Assembly: GCA_037954665.1 (NCBI GenBank)
Contig: JBBMOL010000146.1
Coordinates: forward strand, 186,001-250,000
Length of the DNA: 64,000 nucleotides
Origin: Laguncularia racemosa
Lineage: Eukaryota; Streptophyta; Magnoliopsida; Myrtales; Combretaceae
Reading direction: 5' to 3'
A program made the position numbers and the translations under genes. This document shows, piece by piece, positions 45,709-58,267 of this stretch. The notes under the pieces were generated by a model. That model was not told where the DNA came from. It searched no databases and saw only the letters and a program-made list of their open reading frames with translations. How positions within the stretch are numbered: position 1 is the first letter of the stretch; every line of letters starts with the position of its first letter.

Positions 45709-45970
45709 TTCTTTTATGTTAGTTTGGTCTATTATTTTGAGAACTGACCATGAATTGGAACACCTCTCATGAAGTTTCTTGATCTAGCTCGTCCATGCTT
45801 GATAAAGAAAAAGTGTATAATCCTCGAATATATTACTCATTCTTTTATGTTAGTTTGGTCTATTATTTTGAGAACTGGCCAAGAATTGGAACACCTCTCA
45901 TAAAGTTTCTTGATCTAGCTCGTCCATGCTTGATAAAGAAAAAGTATATAATCCTCGAATATATTACTCA
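45709..45970. repeat. 131-bp tandem duplication, copy B only
   Basis: Two units (45709-45839 and 45840-45970) are near identical, each starting TTCTTTTATGTTAGTTTGGT. Copy A has a single unit at about 7270-7400. It lies about 200 bases beyond the DAR-like stop. Confidence 0.9.
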
Positions 45971-48489
45971 GTGAGTAATATGACGTGCTTCAATAAATCT
46001 GAAAGATTTTTGGTTTTACACACCAGCAAAGTGCTTGTTACATAATGTTTAATAGAATATAATCAAAGTAATGACAACAACAATCAATTATTGTCTATTG
46101 CCATTATATATGATTGATCTTTTACTCTCCGTGATATAACATAATCATAATTCTGCAAATGAGGTAATTAATTAGAGACTGAAATCGTCTAAGAAACCTC
46201 CAGTAAACCGAATGATATTCAATGTCTCTTTAAGACCATACTTGTCTAATAATCTTTTCGCCCTTCGAAATCCATTCCCATATTTGTCTTTTCTTGTCTC
46301 AGTATCATGCAGTAAAAAGCTACCTAGCTTCCATTCAAAGCTTGATTTCAACAAAGAATCAACTTCTGACTGTAACCAAAAGTAGGACATAAGCTGACAG
46401 GTTCCTTCAGAAACCTCCAAATCCATCCCGAAACGATAGCCTGTTAAGCATAAGACCTCATTAGGAGCTTTATGGTGGAAAAAGAGGAACATCATGGATC
46501 GGATTCATTAAGATATATCCAATTAGTATTGAGTCTTCCACCACCTGTCGATAACAGTCCTAATAGGCCCATAGGACATGTCTAAAGAAGTTCGCAAGTA
46601 GGGTTTGATTGCCAAGCCCCTTTGACAGGAGCTGGAGGTTCTCCCACTCCCAACATATAAAAAAAAATGAGAAGAAAATATGAAATAAAAAAGAGCGATC
46701 TTAAAATGTAAAAATTCCAGCACCACATAGTACAAACCTTCTTGATTAAGCCAGGCGTGCATCATCTCATGAGCCAAAATATACCCTGTACATATCCTGA
46801 TAACCATTAATCGATGTTAGCTATGTTTCTTTGTAGGAAGAATCTCATGTCGTGTAGGTAAAAATATCGGATCATACTACCTTGGTAGACCGTATACAAC
46901 TCGGATGAAGCCCACTTTATAATTACCAACTAACTTTAATGTTTTTTCGTCCATTTTGCTGGTCTCTCCTGTCTGCCCAATTTTTGGTATTTGTACCTCC
47001 TGAAAGTTTTCACTAGAAAGTTAGATATAAACTAAAGTGCGTTCACATTTTTCAAATTTTTTTCCGACATTTGTTACAATTAAAACCTTATAAATATTGA
47101 ATTTATTGTTATACGAAACTTTAAAAAGTTGTGGTTACCAGTAGTCTTTAGCAACAATTAACAATGGAATAGGAGGTAAAGGTCAACACTTGTATGCCTG
47201 ATAATTTACCATTATTAAAATGAGAAAAATAATTCTTATTCTTAAAAAAAGAGGGGAAATCACTTTTTCATTTTCAATATTATTTATGATTGCTAATTAT
47301 TACTACTAGTGGTAGGGTATTGCTTTCACTTTCATTATTATTTACCGTTATAAATCACTAGTATCTATAGCCAATTTAAATTATTAGGATGACATTTGAC
47401 AATTATAAAGTTGTAATTGTAACAAAAATCAAAGAAAAAAAATCCAATTAACGCTTTTTTTTGCTAAACAAACACACCTTAATAAACATTCCAAAAATGA
47501 GGAAAATTTGCTCAGAAGAAAAATTCTCTTACAATAGTTAAAAGTCGGGGCAGCCTCTGCGTTAGTCCATAGGGCCCGGAACAAAGGGTTGCACTAGACT
47601 GTCCATACATAGAATGACAAAGGAGTCACAGAAAAAAAAAAGGGAAAGAATAGATATCATGTGCGTATTGTATCGAAAGGACAAGAACATTTAACACATG
47701 TTTTGAGAATAGTTTACTGAAATTTCATCATTTATCAATCATTCCTCTTGGGTTAGGTCACTAGACGTAAAATTGTAACATGCTACCTTGATTTACATTA
47801 TTGATTTCTTTTCCTTTTGCACACTAACTTTTCCTCGACATTTGGAGCAAATATTCCGGTTTATTAACTGTCATAATTATATCTATAATACATATAAACC
47901 GCTAATAGGAAGAGTGATGAGCAAAGTAGCTAAGTTGGTTATTGTTTTTCATTTTTCTATTTCCCCCTTCCCCAAGATAGGTCAATTCGTCGTCTATAGC
48001 ATATTAGCTGTAAAACCGGAATTTCTTATCATGCATCAATATATATATATATATATTATAACATTATAACGTAAATCAAGGCTAAGATGGAGAATACATA
48101 AAAATTTGAGAAACAGATATATCTTTTTACAATTAGAGTATAAATACGCTATAATAACCCCAAGTCTCTTCTTTTCACCCTATTGGTAACCACACAGTGA
48201 CAAGTAAGAAAAAGGAAGAGACGCTCTTGTCAAGAACCCTAAAAATAATTAAGGGGAATTGTTCTGATCCAATCACACGAGGATTCGAAATTTCAAGGAA
48301 GGCATAATGGGGAAGAGACTCAAAGGGTTTAAAGATTCAAATTGTTGGAAATTTGAAATAAGTGATATACTCCTTGTAATTTATATGTAACTACGTGTCT
48401 TGGATACTTAATCAAGCTTAGGAATAGAGAGAATCGAGTTTAGAAAAATTAGGAATGAACAATTAGGAGTTCGTGGAGATTGCCGAGGG

Positions 48490-48835
48490 TAAAACGGTCG
48501 TGTTTCGATCGTGTTGAGTGTGAAGGTTACACTAAGAGATACACGGCTTCTTAATACAATCATGTTTCGATCATGTTGAGTCAAAGGTACGACCTCGTAA
48601 CATGGTCGTGTTTCAACGATGTTAAGTGTGAAGGTTACACCGAGAGATATATGGTCTCTTAACACGGTCGTGTTTTGATCATGTTGAGTCAAGGTTAACA
48701 CAGCTTCTTAACACAGTTATGTTTTGATCGTGTTAAATTAAGAAGAACACAACCTCCCAACACAGTCGTGTTCCAACCATATTGAAACCAAACTTTATAC
48801 TGAAAGATACACGACCTTTAACATGGCCATGTTGA
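48490..48835. repeat. Minisatellite in the solo LTR
   Basis: About seven units of roughly 47-62 bp share ACGGTCGTGTTTCGATCGTG; long and short units alternate, giving a higher-order period near 110 bp. Confidence 0.75.
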
Positions 48836-49287
48836 GCAACACAAGTATAACGTAATTATATATTCATTTAACTTCAAATTAAACTAATTTTCACGCAACC
48901 TAGATAGCTAGTAAGGCCCTAAATAAATTAAATAAATAGGATTAAGATAATTAAAAGATAGTATTAATATAAGATTAAGTACTAAGCAGAGCTTATTGAT
49001 GTGTACAGATTTCAATTTAACTTTACTTCAAGAGGGAAGTACTTAAGGCTAGGATTTAAGGTACGTGTAACTTGTGTGATGATTTATGCTTGTTTAAGTT
49101 AGTTTATGCATTAAACTTAATTAAGTTAAATGATTTTGGTTAAGTGTTTAAGTTGTATGCTATATGTACTTGGCTCGGCCTAAGGGCTTATAGTGGCAAA
49201 TCCCTAGGGGACACTTCAATGATCCTTGTGTAGTGTTGTCCCTAATGGAGTCGTGCTTGGAAATGATATGAATTGAATGTTGGTTAA

Positions 49288-49462
49288 GAGGTTTAAGTGG
49301 ACATGGGTGTGGAGCCCGTAATGGTAGTTTCCATCAATAAGATTAAGTGGTTTAAGTGAACATGAGTATATGGCTCATAGTGGTAGTTCCCATCACCAAG
49401 TTTAAGGATTAAGGGATCATAGGTGTGGAGCCCGTAGTAGCAGTTCCCATCACCTAATCATG
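49288..49462. repeat. Second tandem repeat in the solo LTR
   Basis: Three units of about 60-66 bp share GTGGAGCCCGTARTRGYAGT and TTCCCATCACC words. Confidence 0.7.
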
Positions 49463-51045
49463 TTCTAGTGTGTTAAGTGTGCTAAGGGGGTCATGAGTAC
49501 CCTGTAGATGCTTGTGGACATAAATTATATTAAGAAATGGTTGTCTGTGTTTAAGTACTACAGGTTATGTGTGATACTTGTTCATATTTGTTCATGCGTG
49601 TGTGGTTGTGTTATATGTATTGAGCATTAGCTCACAATTCGGGGAACATTTCTAGATACAGGTGTTGAGGGAGATGAGAACCTAGAAGATAAAATAGGTT
49701 TAGGTAAACCACAGAGAGGGAAAGATAAAGATTATCATTACTATTATAGTGATTAGAATTTAGGAAGATTTTGTTATTTGACTGTAATAAACAGTATAGT
49801 TTGAGGAAATGTTATTTTTGTATTCAAAGACTTTTACTACGTTAGATATTTGGTATGATTTATGAGATTATTTGAATTTTGAGGAAATAATGAAATGCTT
49901 TTATACGAGTTATAAGTTATAATGTATCAAAGTTAATTTAGAGCCTTAACGTGTTCTTGTGAGATAAAGATACATGGCGGGCAGTAGCGTGGCTCGAGTT
50001 TCAGGGCATTACATTAGCACATTCAGTATTTTACTTCTTTAAATCCTAATTCCTTAACAGTAGCTTTTCTTTATATAATAGAATAAAATAAGAATAGAAT
50101 TATAATTATTAAAAAATAAAATCTTCAACTAAATTTATAGTTGCATCATTTTGCGTACCTCGTTCCAGTCCTCCATTTTAGTTTCTTCAACTAAATTTAT
50201 GGGGAAGTTCTGCTCAACTTTCATCTCTAGTTTTTCGTACAGTTGGTGGATCTTCCTCAAAAGAGGCTGGCAGTCCTGAATGGTCATTGTGAGGATTGCG
50301 CTCTGACAATCTTCGCAGATTTTTCTTCCATCGCGGAGAGACAACGGGTTTGAATTTCTCGCCTACAAAAATTTTACCAATCTTACATAAATGAAGCTTT
50401 GGAGCCCAAGGATATGACATAATAATATTGCATTCATCATAATGTTTAAGGCCAGATTACCTGAGGACCTCATTCGGATTCTTAGATATCATATTAATAT
50501 TTAAAAAAATTCATTTTCCTCCAAGAAAAATTTTATGATATTTTTTAAGTTTTTATGAGTCCTATGTTATTATTACTTTTAATCAAGACTCATAATTTTT
50601 TTCCAAAATAAATTATATATAATAATTAGTCAAATTTATCATCAAGAAATCAAATTAAAACACAAAAATATATATTATTAATATTTAATTTATTAATTAG
50701 AAATTGCTATACGCAGATGTCAGAATTAAAATAAATAAATAAATGATATAATATGCAGTCCTTCACAGAGGACCGCTCCTTCGGGAAGAAACCATGTCAA
50801 GTTCTAAGCATCTTGCATGGAGTTGTCAAAAGTTATGCCAGAGACTCAGCAATGGCAACGGTCTTAGTACACTATACTATACATCATGAACTTTGTAATG
50901 ATACCAGTTAACATCATTCAAAAGTTAAGCAATCATCTCATCTAGCATAATTAGCAATCAATTTTCTACTTATCATTCCAATAAAGAAGGATAAATCACA
51001 GTTATACTTCCTAAAAGCTATTAAATTTGAAAAAAAAAATTCAAA

Positions 51046-53400
51046 ATTTTAAAATACCGCACTTATATCCCTTTAAAATCATTGGAATTGGAATAATTTT
51101 TTGAAGTATTGAATCAATCTTTTCTATTAGTATATACTTATAATAATTTTTTTAAATCAATTTATTGTTGGATTTCATCTTTGTTGATGGTGAATCTTAA
51201 CTATGTTAACAAACTCTCAAATTTTTAACAAAAGTATGCTAAAGAACTCTTTTAGAAAATCTATTCTTACAAATGGCATAGTTTTCAGTGTACTAAGATG
51301 CTTTCGGTAGTTGCAGCTTTTGCATAGTGAGTAACTCACTATAAAGCTACGCTTTTGGGCCATACTTCATTATGCATCTAACGACTTTTGCTATGAAAAT
51401 TTTCTATGATACTTTTCATATTTTGTTGAGTAAGGTGGGGCATCATGGATGCATATTCTCATTTTGAGGAGAGTGACAAGTTCATACACTTTTATTTGTT
51501 ATTTTAAGTTATTTACACGTGTATCATGTATATATAATTATTTCTATATATACGTATTGGTAGACTATTTTGAACATGAGCCTTCATACTTAGCTCAGCC
51601 TATTTACTACTGATGATCTATCATAATCTTGAGCCTTTAGGCCTACATTGGCCTACCTAGGCCTACATTAGCCATCTTAACCTAAAGTTCAAATGAAGAT
51701 AGATAAGAAGAACTCAATAGATAAGACTAGTCAATAATCTCATAACTCTCTTGATTATTCTCTACCAAATCCAGAGTCAAAGAGGAGATCTCGAGGTATT
51801 TATCACTTTCCTTATCTAACTCGATTACTTCCCATAGAATACAATATTAGGCCTCTAGATAAATAGTCAAATTTTTTTTATTATAAACCCATACTATCTC
51901 TATATGATTATTCAAATCCTCTAAACCACTTACTTGAGTGTAAGAGTGGCTAAGGCTAGCAATTTAGTACACAATCCACCAACCCAGACATGATATGGCA
52001 CAATTTTAAACTAGTTTGTATTAGAAAAACTTAACATAATTAATTAATAGGTTAAACTCATTTGCACCCATTTATAAATGTGATCGAGTTCAAGTTTAGC
52101 ACTTGGACCCACTTACAAACATGCCTATCCATTTAAAACTAGAGCTATTATCATTTCTTCTAAGTTCTCAGCTTAAATTCTATCTTAATTCTAACATAAC
52201 TCTAATAGAAATCTTTTATAACTAATAATTTGGTGCCTTATTTTGTATTTTTATTTTAATTTTATACTTTTAGCAATGTTTATAACTAGAAATTTAAGGA
52301 TTTTAGTAGTTTTGTTTATAATAAGAAGTTTACTTAACCTACAAAATCGCATGGTCATGGATTGTAATGATTGATTTTTATATGTTATGAGTTTTATTTA
52401 TGGTATCTTCTTTTATATATATATACATATATGAATTCTATCTTGAAATGTTTTATATATCTAATATCTATATTAGAATATGGTTTTAATTTTTTCATAA
52501 CATTAAACATGTTTCTTTCTAACAAGTTTATATCGTAGGATTTTATTTCATAAAATTTTTAGTGTTTGAAATTTTTTAATATTTAGTATGCAAATAGACT
52601 TACCTTTGATTAGTATACTAATTTATATGATTCAAATGTACATATTAAATCTAATGATCTTTTAGTATGCTCGTTAAGTTTTGATGATATAAAAATAATT
52701 AAAAAAGATGAAGAGGATGATGGATAATTATTATTAATATCCTTGATACCATAGTAGTAGCTTTTTTTTAATGACAATCTATCTTAAAGAGCTAACCAAG
52801 GATATGGTTAACTTAAATATTGGCATTAATTTAATGTATTTGATGTGATGTAGTAAATGAATTATTTACTTTATTATGTTAATATTAGCCTTATTTTATT
52901 TAAGATTTTTGTTTGTCACATTATAGTTTGTTATATTTAAAATTTTATGTAATTTGTTCCTTTAAACTTTAATTTTATAAATATTTTTGTTTTAATCATT
53001 TTAATAGGCATTATCATTATGGTAAGATTATTGTAGGATTATTTAGTGAAAAATGGGTCCAATCCAAACATAAAATAAGTTTATTAAACAAGGTTAGATT
53101 ACGAGTTCAAATTTTTAAAGATGATTAATAGATGAGTCATATTACAAGTTAAGGTTTTTTAGACTTGAATCGGTTTACACACATATACGAGACATTACAT
53201 GTTAACATAAATTGCTAACCCTAAGACTAGCCATGCTGGAATCAACTTTGGCAACTCCTAAAGCTCTTTTTTCTTGTCTTGTGTAAGTCATGCACACTAA
53301 CACGGATCTTGTAACAACATTTGGCATTATCTTCTTAAAAGAAATAATCAAATCACCACCATGGCCGGAAAAAACACATGATCTAAAACCACTCAAAAAA
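51046..53400. other. AT-rich region without genes
   Basis: No exon or element structure is resolved. A TTAAGTTTTGATGATAT word near 52676 resembles the LTR start at 39897 and may mark another LTR remnant. Confidence 0.5.
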
Positions 53401-53699
53401 ATAATAAAACATTCAACCCATAACTTAGGAATAACTCTACTTCCCTACCTCCATTACAGCAGCTAGTGAAGCAGTGGGGAAATGAAGATAGGTTTAGATA
53501 CCTATAACAAATGTTGAACATTATCATGTTGGAGAACAAGTAGCGCTTTGTGCAAGTATGAATGAATTAAAGCCACAGCAGCAACCAACTACACCATCAA
53601 TGGATCAGGTTGGCGACCATACCTCCATTCAATGACTATGACCGCCCTACCACTTGCCATTCAAAACAACAACCCTCTCGCTATTCAGCAACCTTTCGT

Positions 53700-54350
53700 C
53701 TTAGTTACTTCACTTAGTCGAGTTGTGAACAGGAACAACTGACTTAAGCCATCCAAAGCTTAGTTACATAAATCATTGCCTAATGCCAATGTGGGTGAGC
53801 TAGAAGATCTCATCAAGTGTTTATCTAAATTGAAGGAGCCAAAGTAAAGTGACCGCTAGGACCAATTCTCATTTGATCGATCTCTATTCACCTAAGAGAT
53901 CTAAGATGAGGTGTTGCTCCGTTATATCCACATTCTCAGGTTGAAGTTTTATGATGGGACATTGAACCCTAGTGACCACCTTAGTTATTTTATGTTAGAG
54001 ATGAGGTTACTCTATTACAATGATGCCATCGTTTGCAACACTTTTTTAGGTACCCTCAAGAAAGTAGCTCAAACATATAACAATCTGAATTTGAACTCCA
54101 TATCTAACTTTAAGGAGCTCAACTTCCAATTCTACCATAGCCATGCTCAAGATCCCTAACATCAACATGAATGTAGTGCTAAATATTGCAATCATCGAAG
54201 TGAAGAACTTAGGTTATTTCTTCATCTCCCTAACTAAGAAAAAGTCAAAAATCCTTAAGGATTTCCATGAGAGGGCTGCGAAGTTTATTACCATGGAGGA
54301 CAATATTAAGGCCTAAAAGGAGTCTAAATAGGGGATGTTGGAAAAAGAGA
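53700..54350 (+). pseudogene. gag fragment of the 53.4-kb element
   Basis: An 82-codon open piece (53911-54159) reads LKFYDGTLNPSDHLSYF, then YYNDAIVCNTFLGTLKKVA and SISNFKELNFQF, matching the conserved plant gypsy gag core. The frame changes after HAQDP. Confidence 0.65.
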
Positions 54351-54959
54351 AAGATAAGGACTGATGTTTTGTGAAAGATTAACTTAGTCCATATAACAAT
54401 AAAGGGCTATCTTGTGAAGGGAATAATGATGGATGAGAAAAAAAAAAATTCACCATTCCCTTCTATGTGGACTATATACCCCTAAACCAACCATAAGGCT
54501 AAATACTCCTAAAGGTCAGAATTAAGAGTATCCTCACTTAGCCCAAGAAGATGAGGGGCTATCCCTTGTGTAGGAGCTCAGATAAATACTGCAAGTTCTA
54601 GAGAGATAAAGGACACAAAACAAAAGATTGTATCTAGTTAAAGAACACCCCAAAAGATGCTATTCGACATGGGTACTTAAGGAGTGTTTTTCTAACTGAA
54701 GTGACGATGTAGAACGAGTTATGAAAATACAAAGAGAACCAGACCAATGGGGTAACACTTTGAGAAACAACAACAACAAGGCCTCTAATGGCATTATCAA
54801 CACTATAGTAAGGAGCCCTATAGCTAGAGGGGGGTCGAACTCCTAACGTAAGGCCTACACTCGACTTATATAGTATTAGTACGTCATGAATCTACATAGG
54901 AAGAAGATGAGAATAGATAACATCTCATTCTTAAATGAAGACTTAGAGGGAGTTTAAAC

Positions 54960-57100
54960 TTGCCATGATGATGCCTTAGTAAACATGGCTAAGATTATAG
55001 GTTTCAATGTCAGCAAGATTTTAGTTGACATAGGTAGCTCAATGAAAATCATATATAAAAAGGCCTACAACTAGATGAAGGATAAGCTAAAGACCAAGTT
55101 GAGGCCATATGAGTATACAACTACAGTCCTTTTAGCTTTAATAATCAACTTGTCTGAGTTAAAGGCATTATCATCCTCCCTATGGAGCTCAACGGTGATG
55201 ACAATATCATCGAGCAACTCGTAGACTTCTTAGTGATTGATTATTGGTTGCCTTGCAATGTCATCCTCGGGTGTCTAAGCCAAAATGGCATCAAGATGGC
55301 CTCTTTAACAGCATATTCTAAGGCCAAATTCATCACACTAATAGGAGTTAGCATTTGTTAAGGGGATCAATAGTTGGTAAAGCCTTGCTACTTATAGGCC
55401 CTAAGTAGGGGCGAGGTACTCACTATAGAGACGAGGTTAGAGGAGAAGCTGGGTACTAAGGGGAAACCAATTGAAAAGATTGAGATGATCCAGCTTGATA
55501 GTTGTGCTAAGTAGATCACGTAGGTAAGATGTTGATACCTATAGATATTAAGCAATAGCATATTGACCTCCTTTAATTCAAGTAATAATTTAAGGTTGTG
55601 AAGCAGAAGAAGTGACATTTTGCCTTTGAAAGGCAAGTGACAATGAAGGGAGGTGTAGAAGCTAATCATGAGGGAGAAGCCATATCTAACTTGGCTAGCA
55701 AATTGTGTGCTAGTCAAGAAATCCAATGAGAAGTGGTGAATGTGCATCGATTTCATAGATTTAAATAAAGCTTGCTTAAAGGATTGTTTTCCTTTCCTAA
55801 GGATCAATCAGCTCATTGACTCAAACTTAGGATATGCACTTCTAAACTTTATAGATGCCTTTTTAAGCTACAACCAAAGAGCTTAACCAGGTCCATATCT
55901 TCTTTATCATTAACTTTGGTACATATTACTATGATGTCATGCCTTTTAGGCTCAAGAATGCCATGTTAACCTACCAATACTTGGTGACAAAGATGTTTAA
56001 TCCTTAGATTGGGTGCAACCACATTGATGATATGATTATAAAGAGTAGACAACCTATCAACCATCTCAAGAACCTTTAGGAGATCTTTGATACCTTAAGG
56101 TAATACAACATAAAGATGAACCCCTAAAAGTGTGTATTTGGGGAAGTTTTAGAGAAATTCCTTAGATACATGGTTGTAGCACACAGCATGGAGGCCAACC
56201 TTGAGAAGATACAAGCCATTTTAGACATGTAACCTCAAAAAACAATCAAAGATGTGTAAAGGCTCACAAGATGAATAGTTGTGCTTGATAGGTTTGTGTC
56301 TACATCTATGGATAGATATATGGAGTTCTTTAAAATCTTGAAGAATCCATCTAATTTTCAATTGATTGACCAATGTGAGGTAGCTTTTGACAAACTTAAG
56401 CTGCTCTTGACATCTTCACCTATCAATCAATGGTTGAGCCCTCTCCTCTATTTTAGTTAGAGCGGAAGGGAGGAAACATTGACCCATTTACTACGTTAGC
56501 CACATTCTTTAGGAACTAGAAACCAAATATTTAAAGGTGGTGAAGTTTTCTCTCATGATAGTTATTTAGGCAAAGAAGCTTTGACCTTAATTCAAAGCAC
56601 ACCAAGTGGTCATCCTTACCAATTAACAACTACATCAAATTTTACATAAGCTAGACGCATCAAGAATGATGGTGAAGTATGCCTTCAAGTTGAGCACATA
56701 TAGAGAGTCCAATATTGACCACATGAAGCTATTAAGGTATAAACTTTAGAAAATTTCATAATAGAATATATAGTAGAAGAAGAAGCATTGGATATAGAAG
56801 CTAAACTAGTATGGACTTTTCACTTCAATGGCTCATCCACTTAAGGGGGAAGGAGAGTGGAGTAAGAGTAGTACTATAAAGATCACATGGGATAAAGGTA
56901 CATTATGCACTTAAGTTCATATTCCCAACTAACAATAATGAAATCAAGCATAAATCACTTATAACTAGCATTTAATTAGCTAAAGAGGTTAGTGTAGAAA
57001 AATTAGAGAGTTCTTTAAATTCTTGACTCATTGTCCAATAGGTCAAAGGAGAATATGTAGTAAAAAATGAGGGAGTAACTAAGTACATTGAGGTTGTATA
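54960..57100 (+). pseudogene. Protease, RT and RNase H remnants of the 53.4-kb element
   Basis: Protease: ILVDIGSSMKII near 55020. RT: CIDFIDLNKACLKDCFPFP near 55745, YYDVMPFRLKNAMLTYQ near 55930, and NHIDDMIIKS near 56020, where the YVDD box reads HIDD. Connection: VAFDKLKLLLTSSP near 56385. A second RNase H-like FHFNGSST lies near 56820. Many stops. Confidence 0.65.
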
Positions 57101-57479
57101 AGCACTCGAATTGGAATTTCCTTCTTGAAACATTACTAAGATTCCTTAAGTAAAGAATTTAGAAGCAAATAGCCTCAACCAGTCTCTCCAACCCAAATGA
57201 AAAGGTCTTCATCGAGTATCTACTAAATAAAAGCATTCACAAGCCATATCAACAAAGCCTAAAGATATAGCCTACACCAATTGAGTAATACTAGATGGAT
57301 CCTTATGTTTCTTACTTAAAGCACATCACCATCATAGGAGATAGGAAAGAGGTAAGGAAGTTAACCCATAAGGCAACTTGGTGTACCCTTATAGATTACC
57401 AATTGTACCTATAAGGATATTGCTTACTTTACTTAAGATGCCTAAGGCTAGAGGAAGCCCAGGATGTTTTAAAGGAATC

Positions 57480-58150
57480 ACATGCAGGAGTCTATAGTAA
57501 CCACATTAAGAGCCATTCCTATCTATCAAAGCTTTCCATCTTTGATGCTACAAGCTAACTATAGAAAGAGATGCAAAGGAGATAGTCTAAAGGTGTGTAC
57601 AATGCCAAAAGCACGCACCTATAGACTAGCTACAAAGCAACTACTTTCTACCCATCACCAGTGCATGACCTTCTGCTTAGTGGGGTATTGATATCTCGGG
57701 TTCATTCCCTAAGGCAACTGGTCAGCGACAATACATTGTAGTACTAGTCAACTACTTCACCAAATGGTAGAAGCTGAGGTCGCAGCCAAGATCACCACAA
57801 AGAGCATTGAGACCTTCGTTTGAAACTCCATCATGTGCATGTTTAACGCTCCTTATGCTAAGATAGCTGACAATAGGACTCAATTCGATAATGCCAAGTT
57901 CAAAGACTTTTGCATAGAAAGAGGGGTCAAAATCCACTACACTTAGGTGGCATACCCTTAATCTCATGGGTTGGTGGAGGCTATTAACAAAACAATCTTG
58001 AAGTCTCAAGAAACAAGTAGACCACATCAAAGGGAAATGTGCAAATGAGTTCCATTCATCCCATACGGATACTAGATACACATAAGATGGTAATAAGAGA
58101 AACTCCCTTCAATCTTACCTTTGGTTCATAAGCGATTTTGCTAGTAGAAC
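57480..58150 (+). pseudogene. Integrase remnant of the 53.4-kb element
   Basis: Read across frames, the plus strand gives YIVVLVNYFTKW, ADNRTQFDNAKFKDFC and AYPQSHGLVEAINKTIL, the core Asp and Glu blocks of a Tat-type integrase. Single-base shifts and stops interrupt it. Confidence 0.65.
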
Positions 58151-58199
58151 TTGAGCTCCTAATTAATGTATTGATAAAAGTGTTTTGATACTAACAAAA

Positions 58200-58267
<68 letters not shown>

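Larger units (their letters stand above)
48009..50013 (-). mobile_element. Solo LTR, 2005 bp, with perfect 5-bp target duplication
   Basis: Starts TGTAAAACCGG and ends TTTCAGGGCATTACA on the plus strand, and is flanked on both sides by TTAGC (48004-48008 and 50014-50018). Read on the minus strand it opens TGTAATGCCCTGAAACTCGA, the usual opening of a class of plant gypsy LTRs. No internal domain remains, so it is a recombination product. It is absent from copy A. Confidence 0.85.
46172..50362 (-). pseudogene. 5'-truncated DAR-like gene, peptidase exons intact
   Basis: Exons 50159-50362, 46881-46999, 46738-46796 and 46172-46440 match copy A exon for exon, with identical lengths except three extra bases at the end (final SL). 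Phases fit and total length is 651 bases with no internal stop. Exon 1 gives GRKICEDCQ and MKVEQNFPINLV. The peptidase site is ILAHEMMHAW, and the last exon has EVSEGTCQLMSYFW and GNGFRRAKRLLD. All exons for the start, linker and LIM fingers are missing, so no complete DAR protein can be made. The poly(A) signal of copy A is AGTAAA here. A solo LTR sits in the intron between the first two surviving exons. The open frame could mean recent truncation or continued use from a new start. Confidence 0.75.
38160..51045. repeat. Segmental duplication, copy B
   Basis: Collinear with 900-11905. It begins about 600 bases upstream of the DAR promoter of copy A, giving a head-to-tail tandem arrangement. 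Private insertions are a solo LTR-like block (39897-41228), a (TTC)13 run, a 131-bp tandem duplication and a 2.0-kb solo LTR (48009-50013). Similarity ends at about 51045 after an AAAAAAAAATTC stretch, before any LIM exon. Confidence 0.85.
53400..58150 (+). mobile_element. Decayed Ty3/gypsy (Tat-like) element
   Basis: Gag, protease, RT, RNase H and integrase remnants follow in order on the plus strand, with stops every few dozen codons. No LTR was found on the left. On the right, integrase runs to about 58150, where the LTR of another element begins. CAG/CAA-to-TAG/TAA changes are frequent, consistent with long-term cytosine methylation and deamination. Confidence 0.7.

Noticed and set aside
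48408..48701. Repetitive minus-strand ORF (HDRN...SLSVTFTLN repeats)
   Set aside because: It is a translation of the minisatellite in the solo LTR, not a repeat protein.
48490..48835. CRISPR-like spaced repeats
   Set aside because: Units are imperfect and spacers are themselves repeated; it is a minisatellite in a plant LTR.
55388..55807. 139-codon minus-strand ORF
   Set aside because: Shadow of the plus-strand RT region of the decayed element.
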